Assembly (NCBI RefSeq): GCF_900156605.1
Contig: NZ_FTOA01000001.1
Location: forward strand, 310,001 to 374,000
DNA length: 64,000 nucleotides
DNA from: Insolitispirillum peregrinum
Lineage (GTDB): Bacteria > Pseudomonadota > Alphaproteobacteria > Rhodospirillales > Rhodospirillaceae
Direction of reading: 5' to 3'
This document shows positions 6,815-14,933 of this stretch, one piece after another; positions within the stretch are counted from its first letter, which is position 1, and each line of letters starts with the position of its first letter. The translations under genes were made by a program, and so were the position numbers. A model generated the notes under the pieces. That model was not told the origin of the DNA. It did not search any database and saw only the letters and a list, made by a program, of their open reading frames with translations.

Positions 6815-9412
6815 TCAAGCTGCGCTGGCGGCAGCGGCTTTTGCCTTTTTCTGCAGCAGACGCTTCTCAATAAAACGCATTACGGTCGCCGACAGGAACG
6901 GAATGGCCTGCACCGCAACGGTGGCAGCAAAGACGTTCTGTTCGGTGATGTGGAACTGGTTGCTGAAATACAGCAGACCCGCCGCACACAGCAGGGCAAT
7001 CCCGAGGGTGGTTTCCCAGAACACCGGGCTGTCGGTCAGCTTGGCCTTCGGGGTCTTGCCCTTGCCAGCCGCACCACCTTTTTCGGTACGGGCAAAGGCG
7101 AGGTTGTCTTTGACCACCCCGGTCAGAACGGCATCGGACACGGCGAGCTGCAGGCTCATCGCTGCAATGGCGGCCCCGGCAATTTCGGGGACGGCGGCCT
7201 TGACACGCTTGCGGTACAGCAGCACGACGTGCAACACGTTCACCACAAAGCTGGTCAGGATCGGCACGGTCAGGGCCATCATCGGCAGAACCATGCCGAC
7301 AAACACGATCACCGGCACCCAGATCAGGTTCAGGATTGCCACCGCCACCCCAAGGGCATCGGACAGCCAGTAGACCCAACCGGAAACGAACTGGGCTTTC
7401 TGTTTGCTGTTGAGGGTGTCGGATTTCGGCAGCATGTGCCGCCAGTGCTTTTTAATGATCTGCACGGCCCCATAGGCCCAGCGGTGGCGCTGGACTTTAA
7501 AGGCCTTGAAGGTATCGGGCAGCAGGCCCCAGCCATAGCGCTTGTTGGTATAGGTGGCATCCCAACCGGCTTCGAACAGGCGCAGACCGAGTTCGGTGTC
7601 TTCGACGATGGTGTCGGTGGACCAGCCGCCGACCTGATCAAAGGCTGTCCGGCGCAGCATCAGCATGGTGCCGTGGGCGACGATGGCGTTGTCTTCGTTG
7701 CGCTGGACCATGCCGATGTCAAAGAATCCGGCGTATTCCCAGTTCATCATGGTCTTCAGCAGGTTTTCGTCACCGTCACGGTGATCCTGCGGTGCCTGAA
7801 CCAGGGCAATTTTCGGATCATCAAAGGCCGGGACCAGTTCGTGCAGCCAATCGCTGTCAACGGCGTAATCGGCATCGATCACGGCGATGATTTCGGCCCG
7901 CGCATCGGTCATCGGATAGGCGAGGGTCATCGCCCCGGCCTTGAACCCCTTGACCTTGGGCAGATAGCAGAACTTGAATGCCTCACGGCCGATCTTTTCG
8001 TTCAGCACGGCGCAATGATCGGCCACCGGACGCCAGTAAAAGGCATCGGTGGTGTTGTTCATGATCACCAGAACTTCAAAGTTCGGGTAATTCAGCGCGG
8101 CGCAGGTATCAAGGGTATGCTTCAGCATTTCCGGCTGTTCTTTGTAAGCCGGAACGTGAATGGACACCATCGGCCACGGCAGGGCCGGGTCGCGGACGGC
8201 ATCGGTCTTGATCAGGCGCAGCGGGTCGCGGCCCAGCAGCACTTCACTGATTTCGTTGACCTTGGCCAGAGTCATGATCGCCAGCGGGATCACCAGCAGG
8301 GTGCCGGTAAACCACATGATGACGGTGCCAAAGTTCATGTAGTTGGTGAACGGGTAATAGGCCGCCAGCGCAATACCGGCGGCAAAGCCGTTGGCCGCCA
8401 GCGAATAGAGGATGGCATGGGGCAGGGTGGGGTTGCGGCGGCGCAGGCCGATCCAGCTGAGCAGGACGCCGATGACCCCCGCCATCACCGCCACGATGCG
8501 GTAATCGACCTTCACCGGGCCTTCCAGCGAGAATTTCAGCACGCCGTTGGCATCGAACATGCCCCAATAGGCACCAACCGAGCCTTCGTTGACCTTCCAC
8601 GGCTGGTCAAAGGCTTCGATGATGTTGTAATCGGCATTACGCTGACGGGCTTCGCGCAAAAAGGCGCGGATCACCTCGGCCTGAACGGCCGGGCCGGTGT
8701 CGGCGGCCTTGAAGTTATAACCCTGACTGGGCCAGCCGAATTCCCCGATGGTGACCTTTTTCCCCGGGAACATCTTGCGCAACTGGTCATAGCGGTCAAA
8801 GGCGACCTTGACCGCCTGATTGGCGGGCACGCCTTCCCAGTACGGCAGGAAGTGGGAGGAGATGAAATCGACTTCGCGTACCAGCTGAGGGTATTTGGCC
8901 CAGACGTGCCAGACTTCCCCGGTGGTGACCGGAACGCTGACCCGGCTCTTGACTTCGCGGATATAGGCGACCAGTTCGTCGGGGGTGACTTCTTCGCGCA
9001 GCAGGGCTTCGTTGCCGACGTAAATCGCCCGGACGTTCCAGTTGGTATTGGCCAGCTTGATTGCCCGCTCGATTTCCGCCCGGTCTTCTTCCTTGTCACC
9101 GGACAGCCAGGCGGCGACGGCGACGTTCAGGTTGAACTTGCGGGCTTCCTGCGGCACCAGTTCCAGCCCGCCGCGGCTGGCGTACAGGCGGATGTTGTGG
9201 GTGACGTGGGACAGAACCTCGAGCGAGTGATCCAGACGGTCGAGGGAAACCTTGTCGCCGTCCTCGGGGTTTTCACCGGGGCGGAACGGGCTGAAGGAAA
9301 GAGAGGCGATCGCGCCACCGACATCCGGTGGCGTGACGGTAATGGTGGCCACTTTCCAGACCGCAATCTGGCAGAGTGCGGCCAACAGGACAGCAACGAC
9401 AATACGCTTCAT
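6815..9412 (-). CDS. Membrane GH17-GT2 fusion, NdvB-like beta-glucan synthase/transglycosylase
   Basis: A roughly 865-residue inner-membrane enzyme. After an N-terminal membrane anchor (residues 1-20) comes a GH17 domain with both catalytic glutamates visible, E135 in YVGNEALL and E224 in TIGEFGWPS. Two membrane helices follow, then a GT2 processive glycosyltransferase with DADYAVD (about 512), VEDTEL (about 601) and QRHRW (about 641), the D,D,D,QxxRW set. A cluster of C-terminal helices ends the protein. The same architecture is found in Bradyrhizobium NdvB-type enzymes for cyclic beta-(1,3),(1,6)-glucans and in Pseudomonas NdvB. GT2 would polymerise UDP-glucose, and GH17 would transglycosylate or cyclise. 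Start ATG 9412 fits the membrane anchor; the frame remains open to 9526. Confidence 0.88.
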   Translation of the reverse strand: MKRIVVAVLLAALCQIAVWKVATITVTPPDVGGAIASLSFSPFRPGENPEDGDKVSLDRLDHSLEVLSHVTHNIRLYASRGGLELVPQEARKFNLNVAVAAWLSGDKEEDRAEIERAIKLANTNWNVRAIYVGNEALLREEVTPDELVAYIREVKSRVSVPVTTGEVWHVWAKYPQLVREVDFISSHFLPYWEGVPANQAVKVAFDRYDQLRKMFPGKKVTIGEFGWPSQGYNFKAADTGPAVQAEVIRAFLREARQRNADYNIIEAFDQPWKVNEGSVGAYWGMFDANGVLKFSLEGPVKVDYRIVAVMAGVIGVLLSWIGLRRRNPTLPHAILYSLAANGFAAGIALAAYYPFTNYMNFGTVIMWFTGTLLVIPLAIMTLAKVNEISEVLLGRDPLRLIKTDAVRDPALPWPMVSIHVPAYKEQPEMLKHTLDTCAALNYPNFEVLVIMNNTTDAFYWRPVADHCAVLNEKIGREAFKFCYLPKVKGFKAGAMTLAYPMTDARAEIIAVIDADYAVDSDWLHELVPAFDDPKIALVQAPQDHRDGDENLLKTMMNWEYAGFFDIGMVQRNEDNAIVAHGTMLMLRRTAFDQVGGWSTDTIVEDTELGLRLFEAGWDATYTNKRYGWGLLPDTFKAFKVQRHRWAYGAVQIIKKHWRHMLPKSDTLNSKQKAQFVSGWVYWLSDALGVAVAILNLIWVPVIVFVGMVLPMMALTVPILTSFVVNVLHVVLLYRKRVKAAVPEIAGAAIAAMSLQLAVSDAVLTGVVKDNLAFARTEKGGAAGKGKTPKAKLTDSPVFWETTLGIALLCAAGLLYFSNQFHITEQNVFAATVAVQAIPFLSATVMRFIEKRLLQKKAKAAAASAA

Positions 9413-9708
9413 GGTATGGGTTCCCCACGTCTCCCCACGTTTCAGGGGGAGTCCTTTAGCAAAGCCTGGCAGGCAGTCCGCCCCCGCCATTGGCACCGGC
9501 GGTATGGGACCGTAGAAACATGGCAATTCAGCGGCGCACAGACCCGGCTTTCCAGTTGTGCGGGCCCGCTGTTGTTCTGGTACCGAAACAGGGCTGGCAC
9601 GGAAACGGGGGAGCCTCGTTTCAGAGCCTTCCCCCGCAATCCTGTGTCATGTCCGTTCCGCTCGCTGCTCTGGTCAGGACGCCGCGAGCAGAGGGCGGCG
9701 AAGGGCGA

Positions 9709-10296
9709 TTACTCGCCGCTTTCCCAGCAATGGTCAACGCGATCGGCAAAGGCCACTTCCTGACCCGCCGGAGCCGGCTGGGCATCTGCGGCAATCACGC
9801 AGCGGAAGGTCGGGGCGATGTGGGCTTCCTTGCAGTTGAACAGGCGGTAGAATTCCATGAACCGCTTGGCCTGATCAACATCGTCGCGCGCCAGCAAGCT
9901 GACGACCCGCTTGCCGGTCCAGGCGCATTCACCGGACAGCTCGGGCGGCAGGGCCTTGGGGGCCGGTGCTGCCGGGGCAGCCTTCGGCTCTTCCTTGGCG
10001 GTGGCCGCTGCGGCAGCAGTGGCCTTGGCATCGGTGGCTTTGCCGTCGCCCTTGGCGTCGGTTTTGGTTTCGGTTTTGGCTTCAGGCTTGGTTTCGGCCT
10101 TGGCCGGAGCCTTTTCCGCGTCCTTCTTTTGCGGAGCGGTGGCCGGGGCCTGCGGGGCCGCCGGGTCGGCGGCATGCGCGACCGGGGCAAAGCTCAGGCC
10201 GCCAACAACCAGCGCTGCCGGCAGGGTGCGGCGGAGAACGGCGATCGAAGACGTGGCGGAATTCAGGAGGGAGGAGGCCCGAAGGGCAAAGGTCAT
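9709..10296 (-). CDS. Periplasmic Ala/Lys/Pro-rich protein with C-terminal Cys domain, function unknown
   Basis: A 195-residue protein with a signal peptide (residues about 1-42, ending AHA), a low-complexity linker rich in Ala, Lys, Pro, Thr and Glu (about 43-118) that looks like a periplasm-spanning spacer, and a compact C-terminal domain with four cysteines (CAWTGKRV, FNCKEA, FRCVIA, HCWESG). I do not recognise a named family with certainty. It lies 296 nt upstream of the GH17-GT2 gene on the same strand, so a role in glucan export or assembly is plausible but unproven. The intervening 9413-9708 shows no further gene. Confidence 0.7.
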   Translation of the reverse strand: MTFALRASSLLNSATSSIAVLRRTLPAALVVGGLSFAPVAHAADPAAPQAPATAPQKKDAEKAPAKAETKPEAKTETKTDAKGDGKATDAKATAAAAATAKEEPKAAPAAPAPKALPPELSGECAWTGKRVVSLLARDDVDQAKRFMEFYRLFNCKEAHIAPTFRCVIAADAQPAPAGQEVAFADRVDHCWESGE

Positions 10297-10404
10297 GGTC
10301 GTGATTCCCGATGCGGGGTGACAATGTGAAAGGGATTAACGCAATAGGCAGTACAGAACACGGCTGCCCATTATGACACTTCACTCCCATCTTTCAATGA
10401 TTGT

Positions 10405-10421
10405 TGCATTGTATCAATGCA
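10405..10421. promoter_or_regulatory. 17-bp inverted repeat, candidate operator
   Basis: TGCATTG-TAT-CAATGCA is a perfect 7+3+7 inverted repeat. It lies in the roughly 290-bp space between the divergent genes at 10296 (minus) and 10584 (plus), which otherwise holds nothing recognisable. A binding site for a dimeric regulator is likely; which one is unknown. Confidence 0.4.
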
Positions 10422-10583
10422 TGGAAGCTGTCTGTGCCGGAATTCATGTGTTTCAGGATGGTGTCCGTGTAGACTGTGCGCCGCGGGTCAGGCAAATGTC
10501 CTGCGGACGCGTGGTCCGGTGCACGAGGCGCATGATCGAATCGGATCGTATCGATGACATAGGACAAAGAGAGGAAAAAGGGA

Positions 10584-10694
10584 ATGCAAAAGAAACCGGA
10601 TTCAGGGTTGCTCGCGATGGGGATCCTGCTGGTGCTGGCTCTGGTGGTGCTGGGGGCTGCTCTGGTCGTCGGCGAAATGGATCGTTTTGGCTGA
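10584..10694 (+). CDS. 36-residue single-pass membrane peptide
   Basis: A small frame of 36 codons and TGA. The peptide begins MQKKPDSGLLAMG, continues with a run of Leu, Val, Ala and Gly long enough to cross the membrane (about residues 9-30), and ends GEMDRFG. It is preceded by a strong purine-rich ribosome site, AGAGAGGAAAAAGGGA, directly before the ATG. Charge layout (KK at the N-terminus, E/D after the helix) suggests the C-terminus faces the periplasm. It is followed 156 nt later by the TetR gene on the same strand. No family is recognised; calling it a gene rests on the ribosome site and the clean transmembrane pattern. Confidence 0.5.
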   Translation: MQKKPDSGLLAMGILLVLALVVLGAALVVGEMDRFG

Positions 10695-10773
10695 ATTCTG
10701 TCCGTGTGTGGAATTTTCTTGATTGATGTTTCTCTTGTGCCAACTCTTCCCGCGGCTGTCCGGATAAGTGTAC

Positions 10774-10795
10774 GATGATCATCTATGAATGATGA
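10774..10795. promoter_or_regulatory. Inverted repeats upstream of the TetR gene, candidate operator
   Basis: GATGATCATC at 10774-10783 is a perfect palindrome, and TCATC (10779-10783) is also mirrored by GATGA (10791-10795). It lies about 60-75 nt before the TetR start, where an autoregulatory TetR operator would be expected. This is inference from position and symmetry only. Confidence 0.3.
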
Positions 10796-10850
10796 TGGTT
10801 GTATGGCATCCTTGGCCGGTTTAGGGGTTTATTATCCTGGGGAGGGGGTA

Positions 10851-11498
10851 ATGTCACGAGGACGAGCCAGGGCGCGATCGCCCGAAGATCAGGAACTGGT
10901 CCGCCAGAAATTTCTCGCCTGCGCGCGCACCGTGTTCTCGACCACCGGGGCGCACGGGCTGACCATGCGGCGGCTGGCGGCCGAGGCAGGCTATAGCCCC
11001 GGAACGATTTACCTGTACTTTTCCAGCCGTCAGGATTTGCTGTGGGAAATCTGGCGGGAAGATATGGTCGGGCTGTACAACAGCGTCCGCGAAGCCTTTG
11101 AGACACCCGATGCCGCACCGCTGAGGGTGCTGCGCAACGTCCTGGCTGCCTATGCCATCTTCTGGTTGGGCAAGCCGGATCATTTCCGTGGCATGTTCAT
11201 GGAAAATGACCGCGAGTATCTGGATGAGCGGGCATCGTTCGTCGGTGACGACAGTGTGCAAAAGGTTCACGATCTTTTGCTGGCTGCAACGGCGGCGGCG
11301 CTGCCCGATACTGCGCCCGAGCCCGAGCAGATTCGCCTGATGACACACAGCGTTCTGGCCGCGGTTCATGGCGTGGTGGCCCTGCATATCGGGGCGGGAG
11401 CATTCCCGTGGGCGCCTGCACCTGCGATGCTGGATGTGGTGCTTGACAGCCTGCTGTCGGGGCTGAACCCGACAAGGGCGGGCGCTGGCGCTGCATAG
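10851..11498 (+). CDS. TetR/AcrR-family transcriptional regulator
   Basis: A 215-residue regulator. The N-terminal helix-turn-helix is clear at about residues 30-55 (LTMRRLAAEAGYSPGTIYLY followed by FSSRQDLL), preceded by the usual LACARTVFSTTGAHG helix. The C-terminal ligand domain (residues about 80-210) is unassigned. Start ATG 10851 was chosen over the upstream in-frame ATG at 10785 because GGGGAGGGGG stands 3-5 nt before it. The TAG stop at 11496-11498 is made by the first bases of an inserted mini-element (TA-GAGC), so the original C-terminus may have differed by a few residues. The target genes are not evident. Confidence 0.88.
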   Translation: MSRGRARARSPEDQELVRQKFLACARTVFSTTGAHGLTMRRLAAEAGYSPGTIYLYFSSRQDLLWEIWREDMVGLYNSVREAFETPDAAPLRVLRNVLAAYAIFWLGKPDHFRGMFMENDREYLDERASFVGDDSVQKVHDLLLAATAAALPDTAPEPEQIRLMTHSVLAAVHGVVALHIGAGAFPWAPAPAMLDVVLDSLLSGLNPTRAGAGAA

Positions 11499-11557
11499 AG
11501 CCGTGAGCGCAAAAGTGGGAACCGGCTTTCGCAACAACAATGCGGCACTACAAAAAG
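11496..11557 (-). repeat. GAGC-type mini-element with AATGCG tail
   Basis: Starts TA-GAGC exactly at the TetR stop codon and contains GCGCAAAAGTGGGAACCGG followed by CTTTCGC, an inverted repeat with a short spacer, then AATGCG and a CAAAAAG spacer. The same order (GAGC unit, AATGCGACAAAACAAAA spacer, then TTAGACC of the larger element) recurs at 16839-16943 in the other orientation. Confidence 0.65.
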
Positions 11558-11832
11558 TTAGACCAGCGTGCCTGCGTCAGATCACAGGACAGGACAGTCT
11601 GCCGGATTAGTGTGGGCTACCGCCCAAACCCGTTTGGTGGCGATGCCCCCAATCCCCCATTTTTCTTTAAAAATCAAGTTAATGGGATCCGGGGCCTCAA
11701 GGCCCCGGCGAGGTTTGGAGCAGCGCTCCGTGATCCTGTTTGTCGTGTACTCTGGCGCCAGATTTAGAGCGTTTTCCGAGCCGTTGACCGTCGACGGTCA
11801 ACTTGAAAATGCTCTAACGCACGCTGGTCTAG
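11558..11832 (-). mobile_element. MITE-like element carrying multi-hairpin repeat copy 2
   Basis: Bounded by TA-GACCAGCGTGC at 11559 and its inverse GCACGCTGGTC-TA ending at 11831. Inside is the multi-hairpin repeat in minus orientation (GGAGCAGCGCTCC near 11717, GGGGCCTCAAGGCCCC near 11691). It matches the element at 21552-21776 along its length except for a 50-nt insertion near the right end. It encodes no protein; open frames here are accidental. Confidence 0.72.
11767..11816. mobile_element. Nested 48-bp TA-flanked mini-element
   Basis: Relative to the sister element at 21.6 kb (GATTTAACGC), this copy reads GATTTA-GAGC...GCTC-TAACGC: a 48-nt insertion (11767-11814) plus a duplicated TA. 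Its ends are inverted repeats (GAGCGTTTTC and GAAAATGCTC), and the centre is a perfect 20-bp palindrome at 11783-11802. This is a filled versus empty site comparison within one window. Confidence 0.7.
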
Positions 11833-11947
11833 CGTATTTCGCGTCTGGCGAGCCATGCTCTCCTGCCCGTAGTGGTGTCAAAAAGTCGTTTGTGGTGTCC
11901 TGTTTCGGGGTGGTGCAGACAGTTTTTATCGCGTGGAAGAGGACTGC

Positions 11948-12640
11948 ATGACGTCAAACAGTGCCGATGCACAGGATATTGCCGGTGTCATCCTGACCGG
12001 GGGAGCCGGGCGGCGGATGGGGACGGTCCCCAAGCCGTTGCTGCCGTTGGGACCGGATACGATCTTTGATCATGTCGTGCGGCGGGCCCAGCCTCAGGTG
12101 CAGATGTTGGCTTTGTCTGTACACCATTTGTCATCGGCGACGAGGGACGCTTTTGCCCGTTTTCCCGGCCCGTTGCTGGTTGATCCGCCGCAATTGCTCC
12201 GCCCGGATGATCGTGGCGGACGGGTTGGCCCGCTGGCTGGCATTCTGGCGGCTCTGGGCTGGGCGGAGAGTCTGGGGCTGGAATGGCTAGCCGTTTTCCC
12301 CGGTGATACACCCTTCATTCCGCTGGACTATGTGGCCCGTCTTTACCACCATGTGGCGGACGGCGGGGCCTGTGCCGCCCATGCCGTTTCGGGAGGGCGT
12401 TCCCATCCCGTTGCCTCGGTGTGGTCTGTTCGGTTGCGGCCGGTTCTGTGGCGTGCGGTGGCCGCCGGAGAGCGGCGGGTTGGTCGCTGGCTGAGTGAGC
12501 AAGGCGCAATCGGGGTCGAGTGGACGATTGATGATGCAAACGGTGGAGACCCGTTTTTTAATATCAATGAGCCTGATGATCTAAAACGGGCCGGTACGTT
12601 TCTATCCGTTGCCGGTATGCCGCTTTCTTCCGAACGATAA
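11948..12640 (+). CDS. mobA: Molybdenum cofactor guanylyltransferase-like protein (MobA)
   Basis: A 230-residue nucleotidyltransferase. MobA joins GMP from GTP to molybdopterin, giving the bis-MGD cofactor of DMSO-reductase-family enzymes. Visible motifs: the GTP-binding loop GVILTGGAGRRMG (about residues 13-25), a PxDxPF-type metal site PGDTPFIPLD near 117, and the late NGGDPFFNINEPDDL block typical of MobA. The lysine after the loop appears in PKPLLPLG. Start ATG 11948 has GAAGAGGA just upstream; an in-frame GTG at 11933 is less likely. No other molybdenum genes adjoin it. The region 11833-11947 holds no gene. Confidence 0.85.
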   Translation: MTSNSADAQDIAGVILTGGAGRRMGTVPKPLLPLGPDTIFDHVVRRAQPQVQMLALSVHHLSSATRDAFARFPGPLLVDPPQLLRPDDRGGRVGPLAGILAALGWAESLGLEWLAVFPGDTPFIPLDYVARLYHHVADGGACAAHAVSGGRSHPVASVWSVRLRPVLWRAVAAGERRVGRWLSEQGAIGVEWTIDDANGGDPFFNINEPDDLKRAGTFLSVAGMPLSSER

Positions 12641-12691
12641 ACGACCACAGAACATTGCCGCGTTTGTCCGGTATTGCGCAGAGGGTTTCCG

Positions 12692-13510
12692 ATGACGTCA
12701 TCCACTTCTCAATCTCATCACGTCCTGCTGGTGGAGGATGTTCTGGTCAACCGGCGTGTTGCCGCAGCATTCCTGACCAGACAAGGGTATCGGGTCAGCG
12801 AGGCGGTGACCGGGGGCGAAGCTCTGGACATGAGCGGGGCGGAGCGCTTTGACCTGATCCTGCTCGATATCCGCTTGCCGGACATGGATGGGGTGGATGT
12901 CGCCAGCCGAATTCGTGCGTTTCCCGATCCGCTGCGGGCGCAGGTGCCCATTCTGGCCCTGACGGCCAATGTTTTTCCCGATGACATCAAACGCTATCGT
13001 GCGGCCGGCATGAATGGTGTGGTTGCCAAGCCGATCCAGCTGGAACAATTCCGGATGGCGGTTGCCTCGGTGTTGCAAAGTACGCCGGTGGTGGTCAGCG
13101 TCGATAGTGGTGGGGCGTCAGCCCTGCGGGGAGACGAGGCTGCTCTGGATGAGGACTTTATTGCAGAGCGTCTGCGGACGCTGGGGCGCTCAACCTTTGA
13201 CACCATCCTGCAACTTGGCAAGCGCAGCATTGCCGGGGCGGTCGCCGATGTTGCAGCCACCTGTGATCAGGGGGAGCAGGCTCCGCTGGCTCTGGCCAAG
13301 GCCGCGCACCGGCTGGCGGGGGCAGCATCGAACTTTGGCTTCCGGGGTCTGTTTCTGCTGGGGCAGAAAATCGAGACGCTGGCCGATCCTCGTGACGGTG
13401 CTAAACCGCAAGGACAGGCAGCGGTGGCCGCTGCGGCAACGGTTCCGATGGTTTATGAACAGACGCTGCAGGAACTTGACAGCTGGTTGGCGCGCCTGCC
13501 TCCGGTGTGA
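12692..13510 (+). CDS. REC-Hpt phosphorelay protein
   Basis: A 272-residue two-domain signalling protein. Residues about 10-130 form a receiver with acidic VED (15-17), phospho-acceptor Asp59 in LLDIRLPDMDG, Thr in LALTANVF near 91 and Lys113 in VVAKPIQ. Residues about 150-265 form a histidine phosphotransfer domain with His206 in AAHRLAGAASNFG. It therefore looks like an intermediate that takes phosphate on Asp from a kinase and passes it on through His. There is no output domain and no kinase next door. Start ATG 12692 follows GAGGG. The C-terminal part contains an Ala-rich insertion. Partner proteins are unknown. Confidence 0.85.
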   Translation: MTSSTSQSHHVLLVEDVLVNRRVAAAFLTRQGYRVSEAVTGGEALDMSGAERFDLILLDIRLPDMDGVDVASRIRAFPDPLRAQVPILALTANVFPDDIKRYRAAGMNGVVAKPIQLEQFRMAVASVLQSTPVVVSVDSGGASALRGDEAALDEDFIAERLRTLGRSTFDTILQLGKRSIAGAVADVAATCDQGEQAPLALAKAAHRLAGAASNFGFRGLFLLGQKIETLADPRDGAKPQGQAAVAAAATVPMVYEQTLQELDSWLARLPPV

Positions 13511-13581
13511 GGTCTGGTGTTCAGAAAACGGAGGATCATGGGGCGTTGCTCCACGGTCCTCCGTGCCTTCGTCCAGTGGGT

Positions 13582-13629
13582 TAGAGCGTTGTGCGCAAAA
13601 CCGGAACCACTTTTGCGCTCACGGCTCTA
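13582..13629. repeat. GAGC...GCTC mini-element at the nhaA stop codon
   Basis: TA-GAGC (13582-13587) to GCTC-TA (13624-13629), with internal inverted arms TGCGCAAAACCGG and CCACTTTTGCGC. The terminal CTA on the plus strand is the TAG stop of nhaA on the minus strand. Just before it, 13528-13564 forms a hairpin (ACGGAGGA with TCCTCCGT) whose loop GGGGCGTTGCTCC looks like a decayed copy of the larger repeat's first hairpin. Confidence 0.65.
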
Positions 13630-14805
13630 GCTGCCTGATACGGACTTCGTCCGGGCTGTTGCGACCTTCAGGACCACAAAGCCGATCACTGCCGACAGCA
13701 GGGAGCCGCCCAGCACGCCAAGGCGGACGGGGGCTTCGTAGCCATGGGTGGTAAAGGCAAGGGTGCCGATGAACAGGCTCATGGTAAAGCCGATGCCGGT
13801 CAGAATGGCAACGCCATAGAACTGCATCAGGCTGGCACCATCGGGCAGGCGGGCGAGCTTCAGGCGGCAGGCGGCAAGGCTGAACAGCATGACGCCCGCC
13901 TGTTTACCGACGAACAGGCCAAAGGCAATCCCCAGCGTCACCGGATTGGCAAGGGCGCTCCAGTCGATGCCGTCCAGATTGACGCCGGCATTGACGAAGG
14001 CAAAGAACGGCAGGATGGCATAGGTGCTCCACGGGTGCAGGGTGTGTTCGACGTGATCGGCGGGACTGTGCGCCCCATTCGCCGAACGCATCGGCAGGGC
14101 AAAGGCCAGAATGACCCCGGCCAGCGTTGCGTGAACGCCTGATTTCAGCACGCAAACCCACAGGAAGGCCCCGATCAGCAGGTACGGGGTCAGGCGGGTG
14201 ACGCCGAGCCGGTTCAGGGTAAACAGGGCGACGATGGCCACGCCAGCCAAAGCCAGCGAAATCACCGACAATTCAGCGGTATAGAACAGGGCGATGATGA
14301 TGATGGCGCCCAGATCGTCGATCACCGCCAGAGCCAGCAGGAATGTTTTCAGCGAGAGCGGGATGCTGCGCCCGGCCAGGGCCAGCACGCCGAGGGCAAA
14401 GGCAATGTCTGTTGCCGCAGGAATGGCCCAGCCGCTGAGCGTGGCGGGATTACCCAGCGAAAACAGGCAATAGACCAGCGCTGGAAAGGCCATCCCCCCC
14501 AGAGCCGCGATGGCCGGCAGCGAGGCTTTGCTGAGCGAGGACAGCGACCCATGCAAGGCTTCACGCTTGATTTCCAGCCCGACGACCAGAAAAAACAGCG
14601 CCATCAGGCCGTCGTTGACCCACAGCAACAGGGGTTTGGCCAGACCGGCTGTGCCGAAACTGACCGCGACGGGGACGTCAAGAATGGCGACATAGCTGTC
14701 GGCATAGGGGCTGTTGGCCCAGAACAGCGCAACGATGGCTGCCAGAACCAGCAAGATGCCTCCGGCAGCTTCCAGTTTTAAAAAGCGATCAAACAAAGAC
14801 AGCAC
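13627..14805 (-). CDS. nhaA: Na+/H+ antiporter NhaA
   Basis: A 392-residue inner-membrane antiporter that exchanges Na+ for protons for pH and sodium homeostasis. Twelve or so hydrophobic helices are visible. The family signatures are WVNDGLMALFFLVVGLEIKR early in the protein, ATDIAFALGVLAL with the Asp equivalent to E. coli D133, and VIDDLGAIIIIALFY with the ion-binding DD pair (E. coli D163/D164), plus GIGFTMSLFIG near the C-terminus. Start is GTG 14805: AGGAGG stands 10 nt upstream, whereas the frame's longest start is a TTG at 14841 without a site. The stop codon coincides with a mini-element end. Confidence 0.95.
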   Translation of the reverse strand: MLSLFDRFLKLEAAGGILLVLAAIVALFWANSPYADSYVAILDVPVAVSFGTAGLAKPLLLWVNDGLMALFFLVVGLEIKREALHGSLSSLSKASLPAIAALGGMAFPALVYCLFSLGNPATLSGWAIPAATDIAFALGVLALAGRSIPLSLKTFLLALAVIDDLGAIIIIALFYTAELSVISLALAGVAIVALFTLNRLGVTRLTPYLLIGAFLWVCVLKSGVHATLAGVILAFALPMRSANGAHSPADHVEHTLHPWSTYAILPFFAFVNAGVNLDGIDWSALANPVTLGIAFGLFVGKQAGVMLFSLAACRLKLARLPDGASLMQFYGVAILTGIGFTMSLFIGTLAFTTHGYEAPVRLGVLGGSLLSAVIGFVVLKVATARTKSVSGS

Positions 14806-14933
14806 GCTATGATTTCCTCCTGTCTGAATGGGCGTGAGCAAGCGGTCCTGCCGATATAGGGGGTGATGGCAGCCCTGTCAGGATAAAAATTACAAAATGT
14901 TTAGAATTTTGGGGCTGGCGGCGGGAATGGGGG

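Noticed and set aside
6776-9763. A 995-codon open frame on the plus strand opposite the GH17-GT2 gene
   Set aside because: Antisense shadow of strong codon bias; low-complexity Gly/His/Gln composition, no motif, no ribosome site.
11540-11951. Small plus-strand frames across the repeat cluster after the TetR gene
   Set aside because: They translate the inserted repeats; the same peptide pieces (GLEAPD, RCSTPRRG types) appear wherever the repeat occurs, in several frames.
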